Positions 44,690 through 56,400 of a stretch of DNA of 64,000 bases are shown here, one piece after another. Source of the stretch: Dromiciops gliroides (lineage: Eukaryota; Chordata; Mammalia; Microbiotheria; Microbiotheriidae); the NCBI RefSeq assembly GCF_019393635.1, contig NC_057862.1, forward strand, positions 676,102,314 through 676,166,313, written 5' to 3'. The position numbers were made by a program, and so were the translations under genes. The first letter of the stretch is position 1. Each line of letters starts with the position of its first letter. The notes under the pieces were generated by a model that did no database searches, was not told the DNA's origin, and saw nothing but the letters and a program-made list of their open reading frames with translations.

Positions 44690-45185
44690 CTAGTGTCTTC
44701 CCTCTTTTAATGATTTTCTTTTTATCCTGTATATAGCTTGCTTGTACCTACTCATTTTCTTGTTGCCTCCTCCATTAGATTGTAAGCTCCTTGAGGGCAA
44801 AGATTGTCTTTTGCTTCTTTTTGTATTCCCAGTGCTTAGTATAGTGCCGAGTATATAATTTTTGTTTGTTGTTGTTGTTGTTGTTCACTCATTTTTAGTC
44901 ATGTCCAATTCTGTGACCCCATTTGGGGTTTTCTTGGCAAAGATACTGGAGTGGTTTGCCATTTCCTTCTCTAGCTCATTTGACAGATGAAGAACTGGGG
45001 TAAACAGGGTTAAATGACTTGCCCAGGGTCACACGGCTAGTAAGGGTGTGAATCTGGGTTTGAACTCAGAGAGAGGAGCCTTCTTCACTCCAGGGCCAGC
45101 ACTCTATCCACTGAGCCACCTAGCTGCCCTGTCTGGCACATAGTCAGTGCTTAATAAATGCTTGTTGACTGACTGTGACTGACTC
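44690..45185 (+). mobile_element. L2 3' end split by a MAR1-like SINE
   Basis: TTAGATTGTAAGCTCCTTGAGG and CCCAGTGCTTAGTATAGTGCC, then after the SINE TCTGGCACATAGTCAGTGC and TTAATAAATGCTTGTTGACTG. Confidence 0.8.
44866..45128 (+). mobile_element. MAR1-like CORE-SINE
   Basis: TTTTTAGTCATGTCCAATTC, TTTGGGGTTTTCTTGGCAAAG, GGTTTGCCATTTCC, ATGACTTGCCCAGGGTCACAC, CACCTAGCTGCCC. Inserted in the L2 tail. Confidence 0.88.
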
Positions 45186-45600
45186 TAATGATTCCCTATT
45201 TGTAAGGAAAAAGTTTAATGTTACAAAGAAACAGAGAAAGATCTGTTACTTATGAAGTACTAGAGAAATGTGTGTGAAGAAACATAGTTTCAAGGGCACA
45301 AAAAAGAGAGACTACAATGTTGAGAACTCCAAGGCTACAAAGCATTATGGTATGTCAACTAATGTGCAAGTGACTGTTTTATTTCTAAAGAGTAAAACTA
45401 AGAAAATGAGAAATCATATAAACATTTGGAGACTGAGACACTATTGAAAAGGGAATGCCAGTTTGAGGAGAAATATTGGGAGTTATGACTTTTTTGAATA
45501 AAAGGCAAGTCACTGAGAGTCAGGAGGTTGTCACTTAATCCACTGAACAGCATTAGGAAGAGAAGGGCATGAAAACATGGCAGAATCATAGATTTAGAGT
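45186..45600. other. Spacer, nothing recognised
   Basis: No supported feature. Confidence 0.35.
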
Positions 45601-45770
45601 GAGTAAAGACCTCAAAGGTCATTGAGTCTAACACCCTCCCCTTACAGATGAGCAAACTGAAGCCTAGTGACTTGCCCATGGTCACACGGCTAATAAGTAT
45701 GTGAAGAAAGATTTGAACTCATCTCCCTTTCGTATCCTCAATATCAGCATTCTATCCACTACAGCTGCCA
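45601..45770 (+). mobile_element. MIR-like SINE
   Basis: CTTACAGATGAGCAAACTGAAG, TAGTGACTTGCCCATGGTCAC, TATCCACTACAGCTGCC. Confidence 0.7.
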
Positions 45771-46483
45771 ATGAAACAGAGCAGGAAATTTTGTGTTTAC
45801 AAATACCCTCCACCAGGACCACAGCCCCAGCTTCCCTGTGGCAACTGAGCAGAACCAGCCTCTGTCCTGTGAATGGCTGGGGTGGAACAGAGTAGGCTAG
45901 AGACAGGTGAATCAGAAATTAAAGAGAAGTGTTATTTTCAAAGTGAGGAAAGTGGCTTACAAGCAAGGACATGTGTGCTGGGGACTGCCCCTAGCGGAGA
46001 GGTCCCAAGGCAGTATGGGGAGATCTTAATACTTATGCTAGTGGCTGTGCAGTGAGCTGTAGCCTTGCATGAGGGTGCAGCAAGAATGGGACAAGCTCGA
46101 TTTCCAAGTTTATCCAATGCTTGTCCAGCTCAGAGTACACCTAGTGAATTATGTGATTTATCAGAAGGTGATCACAAAGTTTTGCTGTTTTGCCAAGCTC
46201 AGGGCGCAATTTGTCCATTGGACCTTAGCTCTGGAAAACAGGAGGAGTACTAATATTTTGTCACCTGAGACTCACTTGCTCATGTCACCCTCAGGAGAAA
46301 CACACAGCCTTAGGAGATGCCCCTACTCTGGAAAGGGTCTCCAGCCTCCTTTCCAATGACCCAAGGAGAAGAGGCTCAGATGCCCCTGTCCAAAACCTCC
46401 CTACCACCAGTCCTAATCTCACTACCTAGGGCCAATGGCAAATGGGGCAGGGGCGGGGGGGACTTCTTTAAAGTCAATGGACA
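45771..46483. other. Spacer, nothing recognised
   Basis: Overlapping frames of up to 96 codons at 46069-46359 have no recognisable content or splice framing. Confidence 0.35.
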
Positions 46484-46640
46484 GGGGGCAGCTAGGTGGC
46501 ACAGTGGATAAAACACTGGCCTTCGATTTGGAGGACCTGAGTTCAAATCCGACCTCAGACACTTGACACTTACTAGCTGTGTGACCCTGGGCAAGTCACT
46601 TGACCCTCATTGTCTTGCAAAAACAAAATAAATAAATAAG
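46484..46640 (+). mobile_element. WSINE1-type SINE
   Basis: Target duplication AAAGTCAATGGACA / AAGGTCAATGGACA. Confidence 0.92.
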
Positions 46641-47200
46641 GTCAATGGACAATACCATAGCCCAAATCCCAGAGATCCAAGGGAATCAAACCAGACTTGA
46701 GGAACCCATTTATTCATCCCTTCTAGGGTCCTCAACCTTCATACAAATAGGTCTCAGATGGAAAAGAAAGTCTCTATGAAAACTCTGACTCTTACACCTT
46801 CCATTTCCTGACCAACAGAAGGTTGGCCATGCCCAATGCTCGCCCTCCTTTTGTTGCAGTATGGAATAGTTGTCATATGACAAAACCCACATTCAGTTTA
46901 GTAGGAGCAAGGAAAGAAATGAAGCAGTGTGTGGTGAGGGCAAGAAGCTGGGGAACAGTCATTATCACATAGGCTGGGGGTGGGGAGAAAGCAGGCACTA
47001 AGCCTTAGTTTCCCTGAAGTGCTGAGAACAATTCCCCACCTCATTACATCACGTCTGTCAAACTATTCATCCACCTGGGAGAATCCACCATGTGCCCACC
47101 CGTGGATTGGACTACAGAGCAAGAGATGCATGAGAATCACAGATTTCAGGGCTAGAAGGAACTACCGGAACTATCCAGTCCAACTCTAAGTCTTACCTCA
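46641..47200. other. Spacer, nothing recognised
   Basis: No supported feature. Confidence 0.35.
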
Positions 47201-47545
47201 ATGACAATAATAGCTAACATTTATGTATCTCTAAGGTTTGCAAAACACTTTACATATATTGATTGTCTCACTTGATCATCTCATCAACCCTGTGAAATAG
47301 GTGTTTTTTAATCCCCATTTTACAATTGAGGAAACTGAGATTCCAGTTACATTGCCTAAGAAATCTCAGTTACAATCCTCATAAGCCTTGACTGTGTCTT
47401 AGAAAGATTTCACTCAGTTTCCTCATCTGAAATGATGGGGACGGGGGGGGGGGGCAGAGAATAACATTTATCTCCCAGGGTTGTTGCAAAGATCAAATGA
47501 GATAGTATTTGTAAAGCACTATTTAAATATTAGATAATAAATTGT
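47201..47545 (+). mobile_element. Two worn MIR-like SINEs
   Basis: First: GCAAAACACTTTACATATATT, CCATTTTACAATTGAGGAAAC. Second from about 47405: CAGTTTCCTCATCTGAAATG, CCCAGGGTTGTTGCAAAGATC. Confidence 0.65.
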
Positions 47546-47865
47546 CTTCTGTTGTGTTACTTTAATTATATGACATGATATGATATGATATTAATCTGGC
47601 TAATTGTTGTTCCTGCAATAGTTTATTTAATAAATACTAAATAACATCCTGTGGTGGTGATACGTATACCACTTAGAGCTATATGTTATCATTTGGCTTG
47701 AGAATATAAAAGGATAGAACCTACTATAATTAGAGGACAGTTTTCAATATGCTACAATTTCTCTCTGACAGAGGAAGAGAAGTTGTTCCAAACTTTTTTT
47801 TTGTTTCATGAACTCCTTTCACCTAAAAAAAAAATGTATATTCTACCACTAATATTCTTGCATAT

Positions 47866-47950
47866 TTATTCATTGTTGTTAAGTCTTGTCCAACTTTTCT
47901 TGACCCATTTTGGGGTTTTCTTAGCAAAGATATGGGAGTGGTTTGTCCAC
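47866..47950 (+). mobile_element. MAR1-like CORE-SINE, 5' part
   Basis: TTAAGTCTTGTCCAACTTTTC, TTTTGGGGTTTTCTTAGCAAAG, GGAGTGGTTTG. Confidence 0.7.
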
Positions 47951-49005
47951 TGGTTCAGACAAAGGAACTCTAAAAGTATTCCTCATCTCCCCACTCCCTA
48001 CAGACATAGATCCATGAATACTCATATACATGCTCATACACCAACACACACATACACACAAACTACACACACACAAAATCATATTTTGTGACTTAACTGA
48101 AACATCAGTGGCAGATGGCTGCCGGTTTACCAGCACAAGAAGACATTGGTTGCCATCTGGTGGGAGATAATGAGAATTACAGGAAGGAGGTGGGACATGG
48201 GACATAATTCAATTAAAAGACAACTGGAATGTGTCCATAGGAAGAAAGTATGGAGAAACCCCATAAGAATGTTGCAATGACTAAGAGTGACTGAGATGAT
48301 ACTGGCCTCTTAACAAACTAGGAAATCCATTGGTGGGTACTGTTATTTCCCAGAGTCTCTGATCTGAGTAAATAAATCTGCTCATAGTGCAAACTTCTGA
48401 GCCTGTGGGTATAACTGGGTGACCACTACATACTTGGACTGTATTAGAATAGAAGCATTAGAAGAATGGAACAAAGACTGGAATGAATATATTTTCCCAG
48501 AGTCTTGAAAACCTAATCAAAAAAGGCTTTAACTGAAAAAAAGGAAGTTCTCATATCTATCAACTATACTAGGTTCTAGATAAAGTAATTGCAAAAAATA
48601 ATAATAAAATAAAGTAATTACAATGTGGGAAGAAGAGCAGTAGGTTCACACAAGAAAAAATCCAAGAAAAGAGAACTATTTCCATGATGATCATACTAAT
48701 AGGAAAGTAAACAGCTTTGAAAGACTACAGAAGTGATTTGGCATTGAGCAACCATGACTTCAGAAGACGACTGATGACATCTGCTACACACCACTGGGCA
48801 TGTGATGGCCATCCACGTTTAAGCATGACTAACACAGTGAATGGTTTGGCTTGATCGTGTTTACTCATCGACACAAGGGAGGACTTCTACTGGGTGGAAT
48901 GAAGGAGGGGGAAGGTGAGAAGGGGTAAGTTAATGGGCAATGATGGAGATTGGGGGAAAAAAAGGAAGAAAAGAACATCGCTAAAGCATTAAGATACCCA
49001 GAAAA
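47951..49005. other. Spacer with a short CA-rich tract
   Basis: CA-rich at about 48030-48077; the rest is unassigned. Confidence 0.4.
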
Positions 49006-49123
49006 GGGGCAGCTAGGTGGCAAAGTGGATAAAGCACCGGCCCTGGATTCAGAAGGACCTGAGGTCAAATACAGACTGGGCAAGTCACTTAATCCTCATT
49101 GCCCCACCCCACCCCCAATAAAA
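49006..49123 (+). mobile_element. WSINE1-type SINE with internal deletion
   Basis: Head and tail are normal, but the segment between CAAATACAGA and CTGGGCAAGTC is missing (about 40 bp). Confidence 0.9.
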
Positions 49124-49570
49124 AGATACACAGACAAAAACAAAAAGTTCAAAGTGGGACAAAGACAAACAATAATTTTGCTATTACTGGGTTAAAAACA
49201 AAATGTATGTGATAGTTCATAGTTTCACATACACATAGTCACAGGATCAGAGAGTTAGAACTGGGATGGAAGTGAGAGGTTAAGTCCAATGCCCTCCTTT
49301 TACAGATCCTCTTTTTGGTTCTATACATACTGAAATGTTGATGGTGATTATTATATTCATAATGAAAGGGGAAATTTAAAGGGGGAAAATTTTTAAGTAT
49401 AGATGCTTGCAGAGTGAAAAGAAGGTAGTGAAACAAAATCTCGGGTTTAGGATGAGAGAAAAATTAGGAATTTCATTCATTTCTCCATATGAGACAATAC
49501 TGTAAATAGGTCATGTCAAACACAAAAACAGGGTATTAAAGTATGCTTAAAGTCATCAGACAATTTTTAT
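49124..49570. other. Spacer, nothing recognised
   Basis: No supported feature. Confidence 0.35.
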
Positions 49571-49581
49571 TTTATGTTATT

Positions 49582-49712
49582 TTTGGAGGCAGTTGGGATT
49601 AAGTGATTTGCCCAGTGTCCCATAGCTAGTAAGTGTCTGAGGCTCGATTTGAACTCAGGTCCTCCTGTCTCCAGGGCCAGTACACTATCCACTGTACCAC
49701 CTAACTGCCCCC
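49582..49712 (-). mobile_element. WSINE1-type SINE
   Basis: Antisense, moderately diverged, ending CCACCTAACTGCCCC; ACAATTTTT on both sides. Confidence 0.88.
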
Positions 49713-49741
49713 AAAACAATTTTTTTATTTGTGTACACTAC

Positions 49742-50149
49742 CCAGGCATGGTAGTCCATTTCTATAATCCCAGCTATTTAGAAGAAGAGGCTGGTGGAGG
49801 ACTTGGGTTCCGTTTTGAGCTTCAGTAGGACAGTTAGGTGGCACAGTGGATAGAGCACTGGGGCTGGAGTGAGAAAGGCTCATCTTCATGAATTTAAATC
49901 TGGCCTCAGACACTTACTAGCTGTGTGACCCTAGACAGATCACTTTATACTGTTTGCCTCAGCTTTAGCTGATTGGATGTCTGTAGTAAGTCCAGAGTAT
50001 AATATGGTGAGTCTCCATGAACAGAGGACCACAGGATGCCTAAGGAGTGGCAAACCATCCAAGGTCAGAAAAATTGATTGGGTTAAAGCTTCAGTGCCAA
50101 TCAGTATTGGGGTTTGACCCATGAATGACCATTACACCTCCTGCCTGGA
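49742..50149 (+). pseudogene. 7SL RNA (SRP RNA) pseudogene, split by a SINE
   Basis: The first part, CCAGGCATGGTAGTCCATTT...TAATCCCAGCTATTTAGAAG...GAGGCTGGTGGAGGAC, follows the 5' Alu domain of 7SL RNA. After a SINE (49826-49961) it resumes with GATTGGATGTCTGTAGTAAG, ATAATATGGTGAG, GAGGACCACAGGATGCC, TAAGGAGTGGCAAACCATCC, AAGGTCAGAAA, CAGTGCCAATCAGTATTGGG and CCTGCCTGG. That is the order of the S domain of 7SL RNA up to its 3' end. Many point changes and the inserted SINE make it a retroposed, inactive copy. Confidence 0.8.
49826..49961 (+). mobile_element. WSINE1-type SINE inside the 7SL pseudogene
   Basis: AGGACAGTTAGGTGGCACAG head, CACTTACTAGCTGTGTGACC; diverged in the middle. Confidence 0.85.
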
Positions 50150-50514
50150 GGAGTAAGATAGGGTGATCCAATTTCAGAAAACAACAATAACAATAATAAC
50201 AATAACTACATATACACCACATAGCATAGGTTCTAACTTCTCAAAAGCAAAGTTATGTGATTTGCAAAAAAAAAAAGGCATTTAGTATAACACAATAATA
50301 GTAGGAGATTTTAATACTTCTAAGAGATGAAAAAATCCAGCAGACAGACAAAAAAGGAAATACAGAGTTAAAGTTGAAAAAATATAAACTGACCTGCAGT
50401 ATTTTCTGAACGGAAAGTTTAAAACAGTCCATATTTCTAAGCATTCTAACGATGCTGTCACAAAATAGGATTATCTACTAGGCTATAAGGAAATCATAAT
50501 CATCCCATGAGGCA
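50150..50514. other. Spacer, nothing recognised
   Basis: A-rich with AACAATAATAAC units at the start; no supported feature. Confidence 0.35.
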
Positions 50515-50860
50515 TCCTCCAGATTCTATGCCTTCCTCTTGAAATGATCTCCTATTTATTTAGCATATATCTGTTGTAAAAACTGTTATATGTCCATGTT
50601 GTTCCCAGGAGACTGTAAGTTCCTTAAAGGCAGAGGCTGAGGGACAGCTAGGTAGCACAGTGGATAGAGCACTGACCCTGGAGTCAGAAGGACCTGAGTT
50701 CAACAGCCTCAGACACTTCCTAGCTGTGTGACCCTGAGCAAGTCACTTAAACCTAATTGCCAAAAAAAAGGCAGAGGCTGTTTCATTTCTGTCTTTGTAT
50801 CTTCAGTGTCTAGCACAACGCCTGGTGTGGAGCAGACAATTAATAAATACTTGTTAATTG
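50515..50860 (+). mobile_element. L2 3' end split by a SINE
   Basis: GAGACTGTAAGTTCCTTAAAGG, then after the SINE TTTGTATCTTCAGTGTCTAGC and TTAATAAATACTTGTTAATTG. Confidence 0.75.
50640..50768 (+). mobile_element. WSINE1-type SINE
   Basis: Target duplication AAGGCAGAGGCTG on both sides. Confidence 0.92.
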
Positions 50861-50929
50861 ATTGAGGCAAATTTTAAACAGCAGAAGTAATAAACACATA
50901 CCTTAAAGAAAACAATGAAATAAAATTGT

Positions 50930-51770
50930 AACGTAGGATGTATAAAAAAGTACCTCACTATAAACTAAGTAATGACACCCTCAGATAATGAGGAGGTTGA
51001 AGAAGGAGTTGTAGGAGCAACAAAAAAATTACATTAAAGAGAATGATAATAATGAGAAAACAACTACTTGACAAATGGATAGAGCTCTGGTCCTGGAACC
51101 AGAAGACATGAAATCAAATGCTGCCCCAGATGCTTACTACTCTAGGCAAGTCACTTAACTTCTGTCTGCCTCAGTTTCTTCATCTGTAAAATGAGGATAA
51201 TGATGGTACCTACTTCACAGGGCTGTTGTGAAGAAAAATTAAGATAATATCTGCAAAGTAATTTTTGTTGCTTAATAATAATTTTATATATAATTAATGC
51301 ATAACTATATAACATAATTATATGATATATAATATGTAGTATAAAATTTATCATAGTAATGACAACATTGTTATCATTACACACAGCTAAAGCCATCTTC
51401 AGAGGAAAATCCAAAACAAACTTATCTAAATAAAATAGAAAAAGAGAAGATCAGTAAACAACATGAAATTTTCAAAAGACTAGCAAATGAAGAAATTAAC
51501 ACTTTAATACAAAAAAAAATCCTGAAAATCTTGGGAAACATAAAGAAACTTGAGAGTACAAAAACTATAGAAATAATAACAAAACCAGGAAGAGGTTTTT
51601 ATTTTCTAAAATACTAAAAAAATCAATTCAGAAATAGCCTGAACAAGGAAAAGAAAGAAAATCAAACTACCAAAATGAAAAGAGAAATTCACAAAAGAGG
51701 AAAAACCGAGTTATCAGAAACTATCATACACAAATATAACCTCATTTTGGCAATTGATTTATATTGACTA
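50930..51770 (+). mobile_element. L1 ORF2 fragment, interrupted by a MIR-like SINE
   Basis: GCTAAAGCCATCTTCAGAGG, AAAATAGAAAAAGAGAAGATC, CTAGCAAATGAAGAAATTAAC and AAGAAAGAAAATCAAACTACC follow the reverse-transcriptase-region text of mammalian L1. A MIR-like SINE lies at about 51070-51270 (CTTCTGTCTGCCTCAGTTTC). No long frame remains. Confidence 0.65.
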
Positions 51771-52295
51771 ATCTTCTTTGGGAAATGATAGTAACTTGTG
51801 TCAATGTCCATTCCTCCTATAATTCCCCATGTTTCATTTCAATAGTTATATAATTAATTGAGACTGAAATTAATTGAATTGTACACAATACCTTTTTCAT
51901 GTCTATTATTTCTTCTAGGTTTTTCTCCATTTTTATCTTTACTCTCGCAAGTCAATGATCTAACTATATAACAATAGCTAACTCAGGAATTATTCTCACA
52001 TCAATAATGAGTCATTTCCTGCTTCTTATAATATAATCAATTTTATTTTTTATTATTGTGATTGGGGTAGAAAGTTAATCAGACCATTCCTAATCAATGA
52101 TTTTCTCCCAGTCTAGTTGATGGAATCATAGTGGGGAAAATGGGTAGGCAATCAAGACAACAAAATATTAAGGTCATAAACAAAATGCAAAGACATATCT
52201 TAACTGCTACTCCTTTATAAACTATGCAGAAGTTCTATGATCAAAAATGGATGGGAATTAGAGTAAAGATAGTAATTGAATAGCTAGTATCAGTC
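51771..52295. other. Spacer, nothing recognised
   Basis: AT-rich; no supported feature. Confidence 0.35.
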
Positions 52296-52299
52296 ATGA

Positions 52300-52433
52300 A
52301 GGGTAGCTATGTGGTGCAGTGGATAAAGCACTGACCCTGGAGTCAGGAGGACCTAAGTTCAAATCCAGTCTCAGACACTTCACACTTAATAGTTGTGTGA
52401 CCCTGGGCAAGTCATTTTACCTCAATTGCCTCA
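52300..52433 (+). mobile_element. WSINE1-type SINE
   Basis: GGGTAGCTATGTGGTGCAG head, slightly diverged; an L2-like tail (GGGCACATAGTAGG, GAATGCTTGTTGACTG) follows to 52530. Confidence 0.85.
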
Positions 52434-52530
52434 AACTCATACTAGTCTTTTGCAAATACTTATCACATGTTTAATCACATTTCGGGCACATAGTAGGTAC
52501 TTAAGAATGCTTGTTGACTGTTTGTTGAGC

Positions 52531-53358
52531 ACTACAATATGAAATGACTGCCTGCACCATGAAATGATTTTTCTTTTTGTCTCAAATACATGATAAAACC
52601 AATTCCTTTATTTGTCTCTCCAAGGAGAACCTGGAAACCATGCTTCCATTCACCTACATCTTCTTTTTGTCTTCTGGTCTCATTTATATCAAGAATGTCA
52701 AGGCTGATACAATTCAGTTTTTCTTGATATTGAAGAACTATGTGTTGCTCACTCACAACTCCCACCCATCACTGTTATGCTTAGTTCTGGTTTTTGAGAT
52801 CAAATGAAACATGTAGGTGAAGGTAAATTTCTCTTCTTAGAACCTTTTCTAGAAGAACAAATGCCTAGTCCCCACTCTGGGCCCCCCAGCAATGTATTAT
52901 GGTGACTTAAACATAGGGCTTCCTGTCATCACCACAGATGCTTTCATTCCATTCATTCCCATAAGCCCAGAGCCAGGTTCCACCTGGTTACATGCTACCT
53001 CAGTTGTCAGTAAGAGGAGGACAGGATCTGGGCAGGGCCAAGCACAGATGGGGTGTGAGAGAAGGATGTAAGGATTCCATTTCCCTTTTTTTCAATTGGA
53101 GAATAGGAGAATGGATGATGAGGCCCTGTAGGGTAAACAGTATTTAGCACCCACAGTGCCCTACTTTCTCCTCTTTCAAAAGCAGCAAGACCTGAAGCCA
53201 TTGCTGATCCTAACTGTGAAGCTGGTCCCTTGCGCCTGCCCTGAACCGCAGGCTTAGGCCTGGAGGAGAGGAAATTTAGAGACTGGAATCCATCCTATCG
53301 GATCACCAGGAAAGAGGTCCAACACATCCTGGAAACAATGAACTGTGGACTTCTCCAA
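52531..53358. other. 5' flank of gene 2
   Basis: No repeat recognised. Unlike gene 1, I see no convincing TATA or CCAAT box in the last 200 bp. GAAATTTAGA at about 53271 is the nearest AT-rich element. Confidence 0.4.
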
Positions 53359-53440
53359 ATGAGAACCCAGAGGAAGAAAGGACCCTTCGTCTCTTGGCTC
53401 TTCTTTCTGGGGATGTTTGCTCTGGGGAAGACCCAAACAG
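53359..53440 (+). CDS. Gene 2 exon 1, signal peptide
   Basis: Encodes MRTQRKKGPFVSWLFFLGMF and seven more residues, 82 nt, donor CAGGTGAGT. This ATG was chosen because it aligns with gene 1 (MEDQRLKGLLPSWLLLVSLF). An in-frame ATG lies 21 nt upstream (53338) and would add seven residues. Confidence 0.82.
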
Positions 53441-56400
53441 GTGAGTCTGAGGGAATACAGGGAGTGGAGATTGACATCAGGAAGGCCTCCCCAAGTAAGG
53501 GAGTCAGTCTCCAATATCATGGGAACTTCAGAGCCCACTCTTGGAGAGTTTCTGATTGTATAGGAAAGATCCCTTCACTGCTGTGGGAAACGTCCAGTGC
53601 AATGAGTCAGTCAGCAAGCATTTATTAATAACTCCCCATGTGCACTTCATTGCACTGTCCTAAGTACTGAGGATACAAAGAAAAAAAGCAAAACTAGTCC
53701 CTGCCTTGTAGGAGGTTATATTCTAATGGGAAAGATACTGGATTTGAACTCAAGTCTTCCTCATTCCAGGTCCAGCACTCTGTCCACTGTGCCACCTGGC
53801 TGCCCATGTATACAATTCCATAATTTTTTTAAAATGAGGACTTGAAGCACGGAGGTAAAGTCCAGAAAAACTTCACCTTGTCCAGTGCCCTTTCCAGCAT
53901 CTGTGTGTCTCTGTCTCTGTCTTTCTCTCTCTGTGTTGGTCTCTGCCTCAGTCTCTCTGTCTATCTCTGTCTATCTCTGTCTGTTTCTCTGTCTCTCTTT
54001 CTGTATGTCTCTCTGTCTTGTTCTCTGTCTCTGTGTGTGTGTCTCTGTCTTGTTCTCTGTCTCTCTCTGTCTCTGTCTCTGTCTCTTTCTGTATGTCTCT
54101 CTGTCTCTGTCTCTGTCTCTCTCTGTGTGTCTCTGTCTTGTTCTCTGTCTCTCTCTGTCTCTGTCTCTCTCTCTCTGTTTCTCTGTTTCTCTGTCTCCGT
54201 CTCTCTTTGTGTGTTTCTCTGTTTTGTTCCCTGTCTGTCTCTGTCTCTGTCTCTCTGTCTCTGTCTATCTCTGTCTGTTTCTCTCTATCTCTGTCTCTCA
54301 TTTCTATAAAATCTACTTTACTGTAGGATGTGGAGATTTTGGTATACAAGTGGATAATTCTAAGCCCAAGCCTCATTAAAGCTTTTTTTCAAGCTAACCC
54401 ACAAATTCTACCTTAACTCTATTCCCTACTTCCCCTTCCTGCTTCTCTCTCAGGAATCCAACAGAACTGTTTCTCATAGCTCCTTTGGTGGCTTTGGAAA
54501 GTCCTTCTTTCTGGTCTCAGTCAGTGCAGTAACTAGGGCAGGAGGAAGAGGATCTTGTACCAGGGCAGACATAGAGTAGGTTGTGTGTATGTGGAGGGAA
54601 GGGTACTTCCTCTCCATAGAAACTACTGTTCTTGCACATTCTCTTAAAGTCTCCAACAAATCCTCACTACTATGCAACACAAACACCCCTTACCATAATG
54701 CCCAGGGTCGGGTAGCCCTCTACTCTGTGGATATATATGCTACTCCACCCTCCAAATGAGCCCTCCAGCCTAAGACTTCCTATTTATAGCTCCATCTTCA
54801 ATCAGGTCCATGTCTGTGTAGAGTCTGATCTCATCAAAATTATATGACCGGGGCAGCTAGGTGGCACAGTGGATACAGCACTGGCCCTGGAGTCAGGAGG
54901 ACCTGGGTTCAAATCCAGCCTCAGACACTTGACACACTTACTAGCTGTGTGACCCTGGGCAAGTCACTTAACCCCAATTGCCTCACCAAAAAAAAAAAAA
55001 TTATATGACCACTGGCTGGAGGATATTCCTGTAATAAGGCAATTCCTCTATTGAGTACATAGCCTGGAGTAGGGATCCAGGAGAGTCTGCTTGCTCTTCC
55101 TAAGATTATACAGGCATAGTTTTAGAATCAGAAGGTACATTAGAAGTCACCAAGTCTTCCTTCATGAGAAGTCCATGAGGCCCAAAAATGTCAAGTGACT
55201 TACCCAGGGTCACACAGCAAGTAAGTGTCTGCAGCAGGCCTTCCTTATTCCAAATCTAGCTCATGATACCACACAGCCTCAGTGGAGCTTCCTCTTACTA
55301 ATGACTCCCTAAGAATTTCATGGGATCAGAGATTCCAAGCTAGAAGAAATATTAAAAGTCATCTAGTCAGGGAAGCTAGGTGGTGCAGTGGATAAAGCAC
55401 CGGCCCTGGACTCAGAAGGTCCTGAGTTCAAATCCGGCTTCATACACTTGAAACTTACTAGCTTTGTGACCCTGGGCAAGTCACTTAACCCTCATTGCCC
55501 AGCAAAAGAAGAAGAAGAAAGTACATCATGCAAATCTTCCTGGTCAATGAAAATATCAATCAATCATGTTGAAGCCCTCATTGCCCCATATTAAAAAGAA
55601 AAGAAAATGCCTTTAAAAAAAGTCATTTCAGTCTTCTGGACCCTTGGTGACCCCATTTTCTTGGCAGAGACCCTGGAGTGGTTGGCCATTTCCTTCTCCA
55701 GCTCATTTTACAGATGAAGAAATTGAGGCAAACAGGACTAAGTGACTCTCCCAGGGTCATACAGCTAAGTAAATGTCTGAGGCTGGATTTAAACTCTAGA
55801 AGATGAGTCCTGGCACTCTATGCACTATGGCGCCACCTATCTGCCCAAGATAGCATAGTGGAGGGGGAAAATCCACTGGATTTACAGTCATACTACTTGG
55901 GTTTGAATCCTAGCTCTGACATCTATGAGCTATATGATCTTGGGCAAATTACTCATCTCCATTGCACCCCAATTTCCTATTCTATAAAAGTGTTGGACTA
56001 GTGATCACTCAGGTCCCTTCTTGATCTAAATACTATGTGATATGTAGTAAAAGTATTGTTGTCCCCATTTTACAGAGGAGAAAACTCAGACTCAGAGCTT
56101 AAATGGTTCATCCATGGTCACAAAGGCAGGAAGGGGAAAAGGAAAATTCAAGCCCAACATTCTACCCATTAATTACATTTTGATTTTCAAATGAGTTCAT
56201 GCATGGGGGCAGCTAGGTGGCACAGTAGATAGAGCACTGGCCCTGGATTCAGGAGGACCTGAGTTCAAATCTAGACCCAGACACTTGACACTTACTAGCT
56301 GTGTGACCCTGGGCAAGTCACTTAACCCTCATTGCCCTGCCCCCCCAAAAAAAATTAGTTCATGCACCCAAATTACTATGTGTGCCTTATATAGTATTTT

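Noticed and set aside
46065-46359. Overlapping frames of 62 and 96 codons as a small gene
   Set aside because: No family likeness, no splice signals in phase, and competing frames over the same bases.
53842-54379. Long frames of 102-164 codons on both strands
   Set aside because: They are products of the CTGTCT/CTCTGT tandem repeat; serine/leucine/cysteine or Arg/Glu/Thr only.
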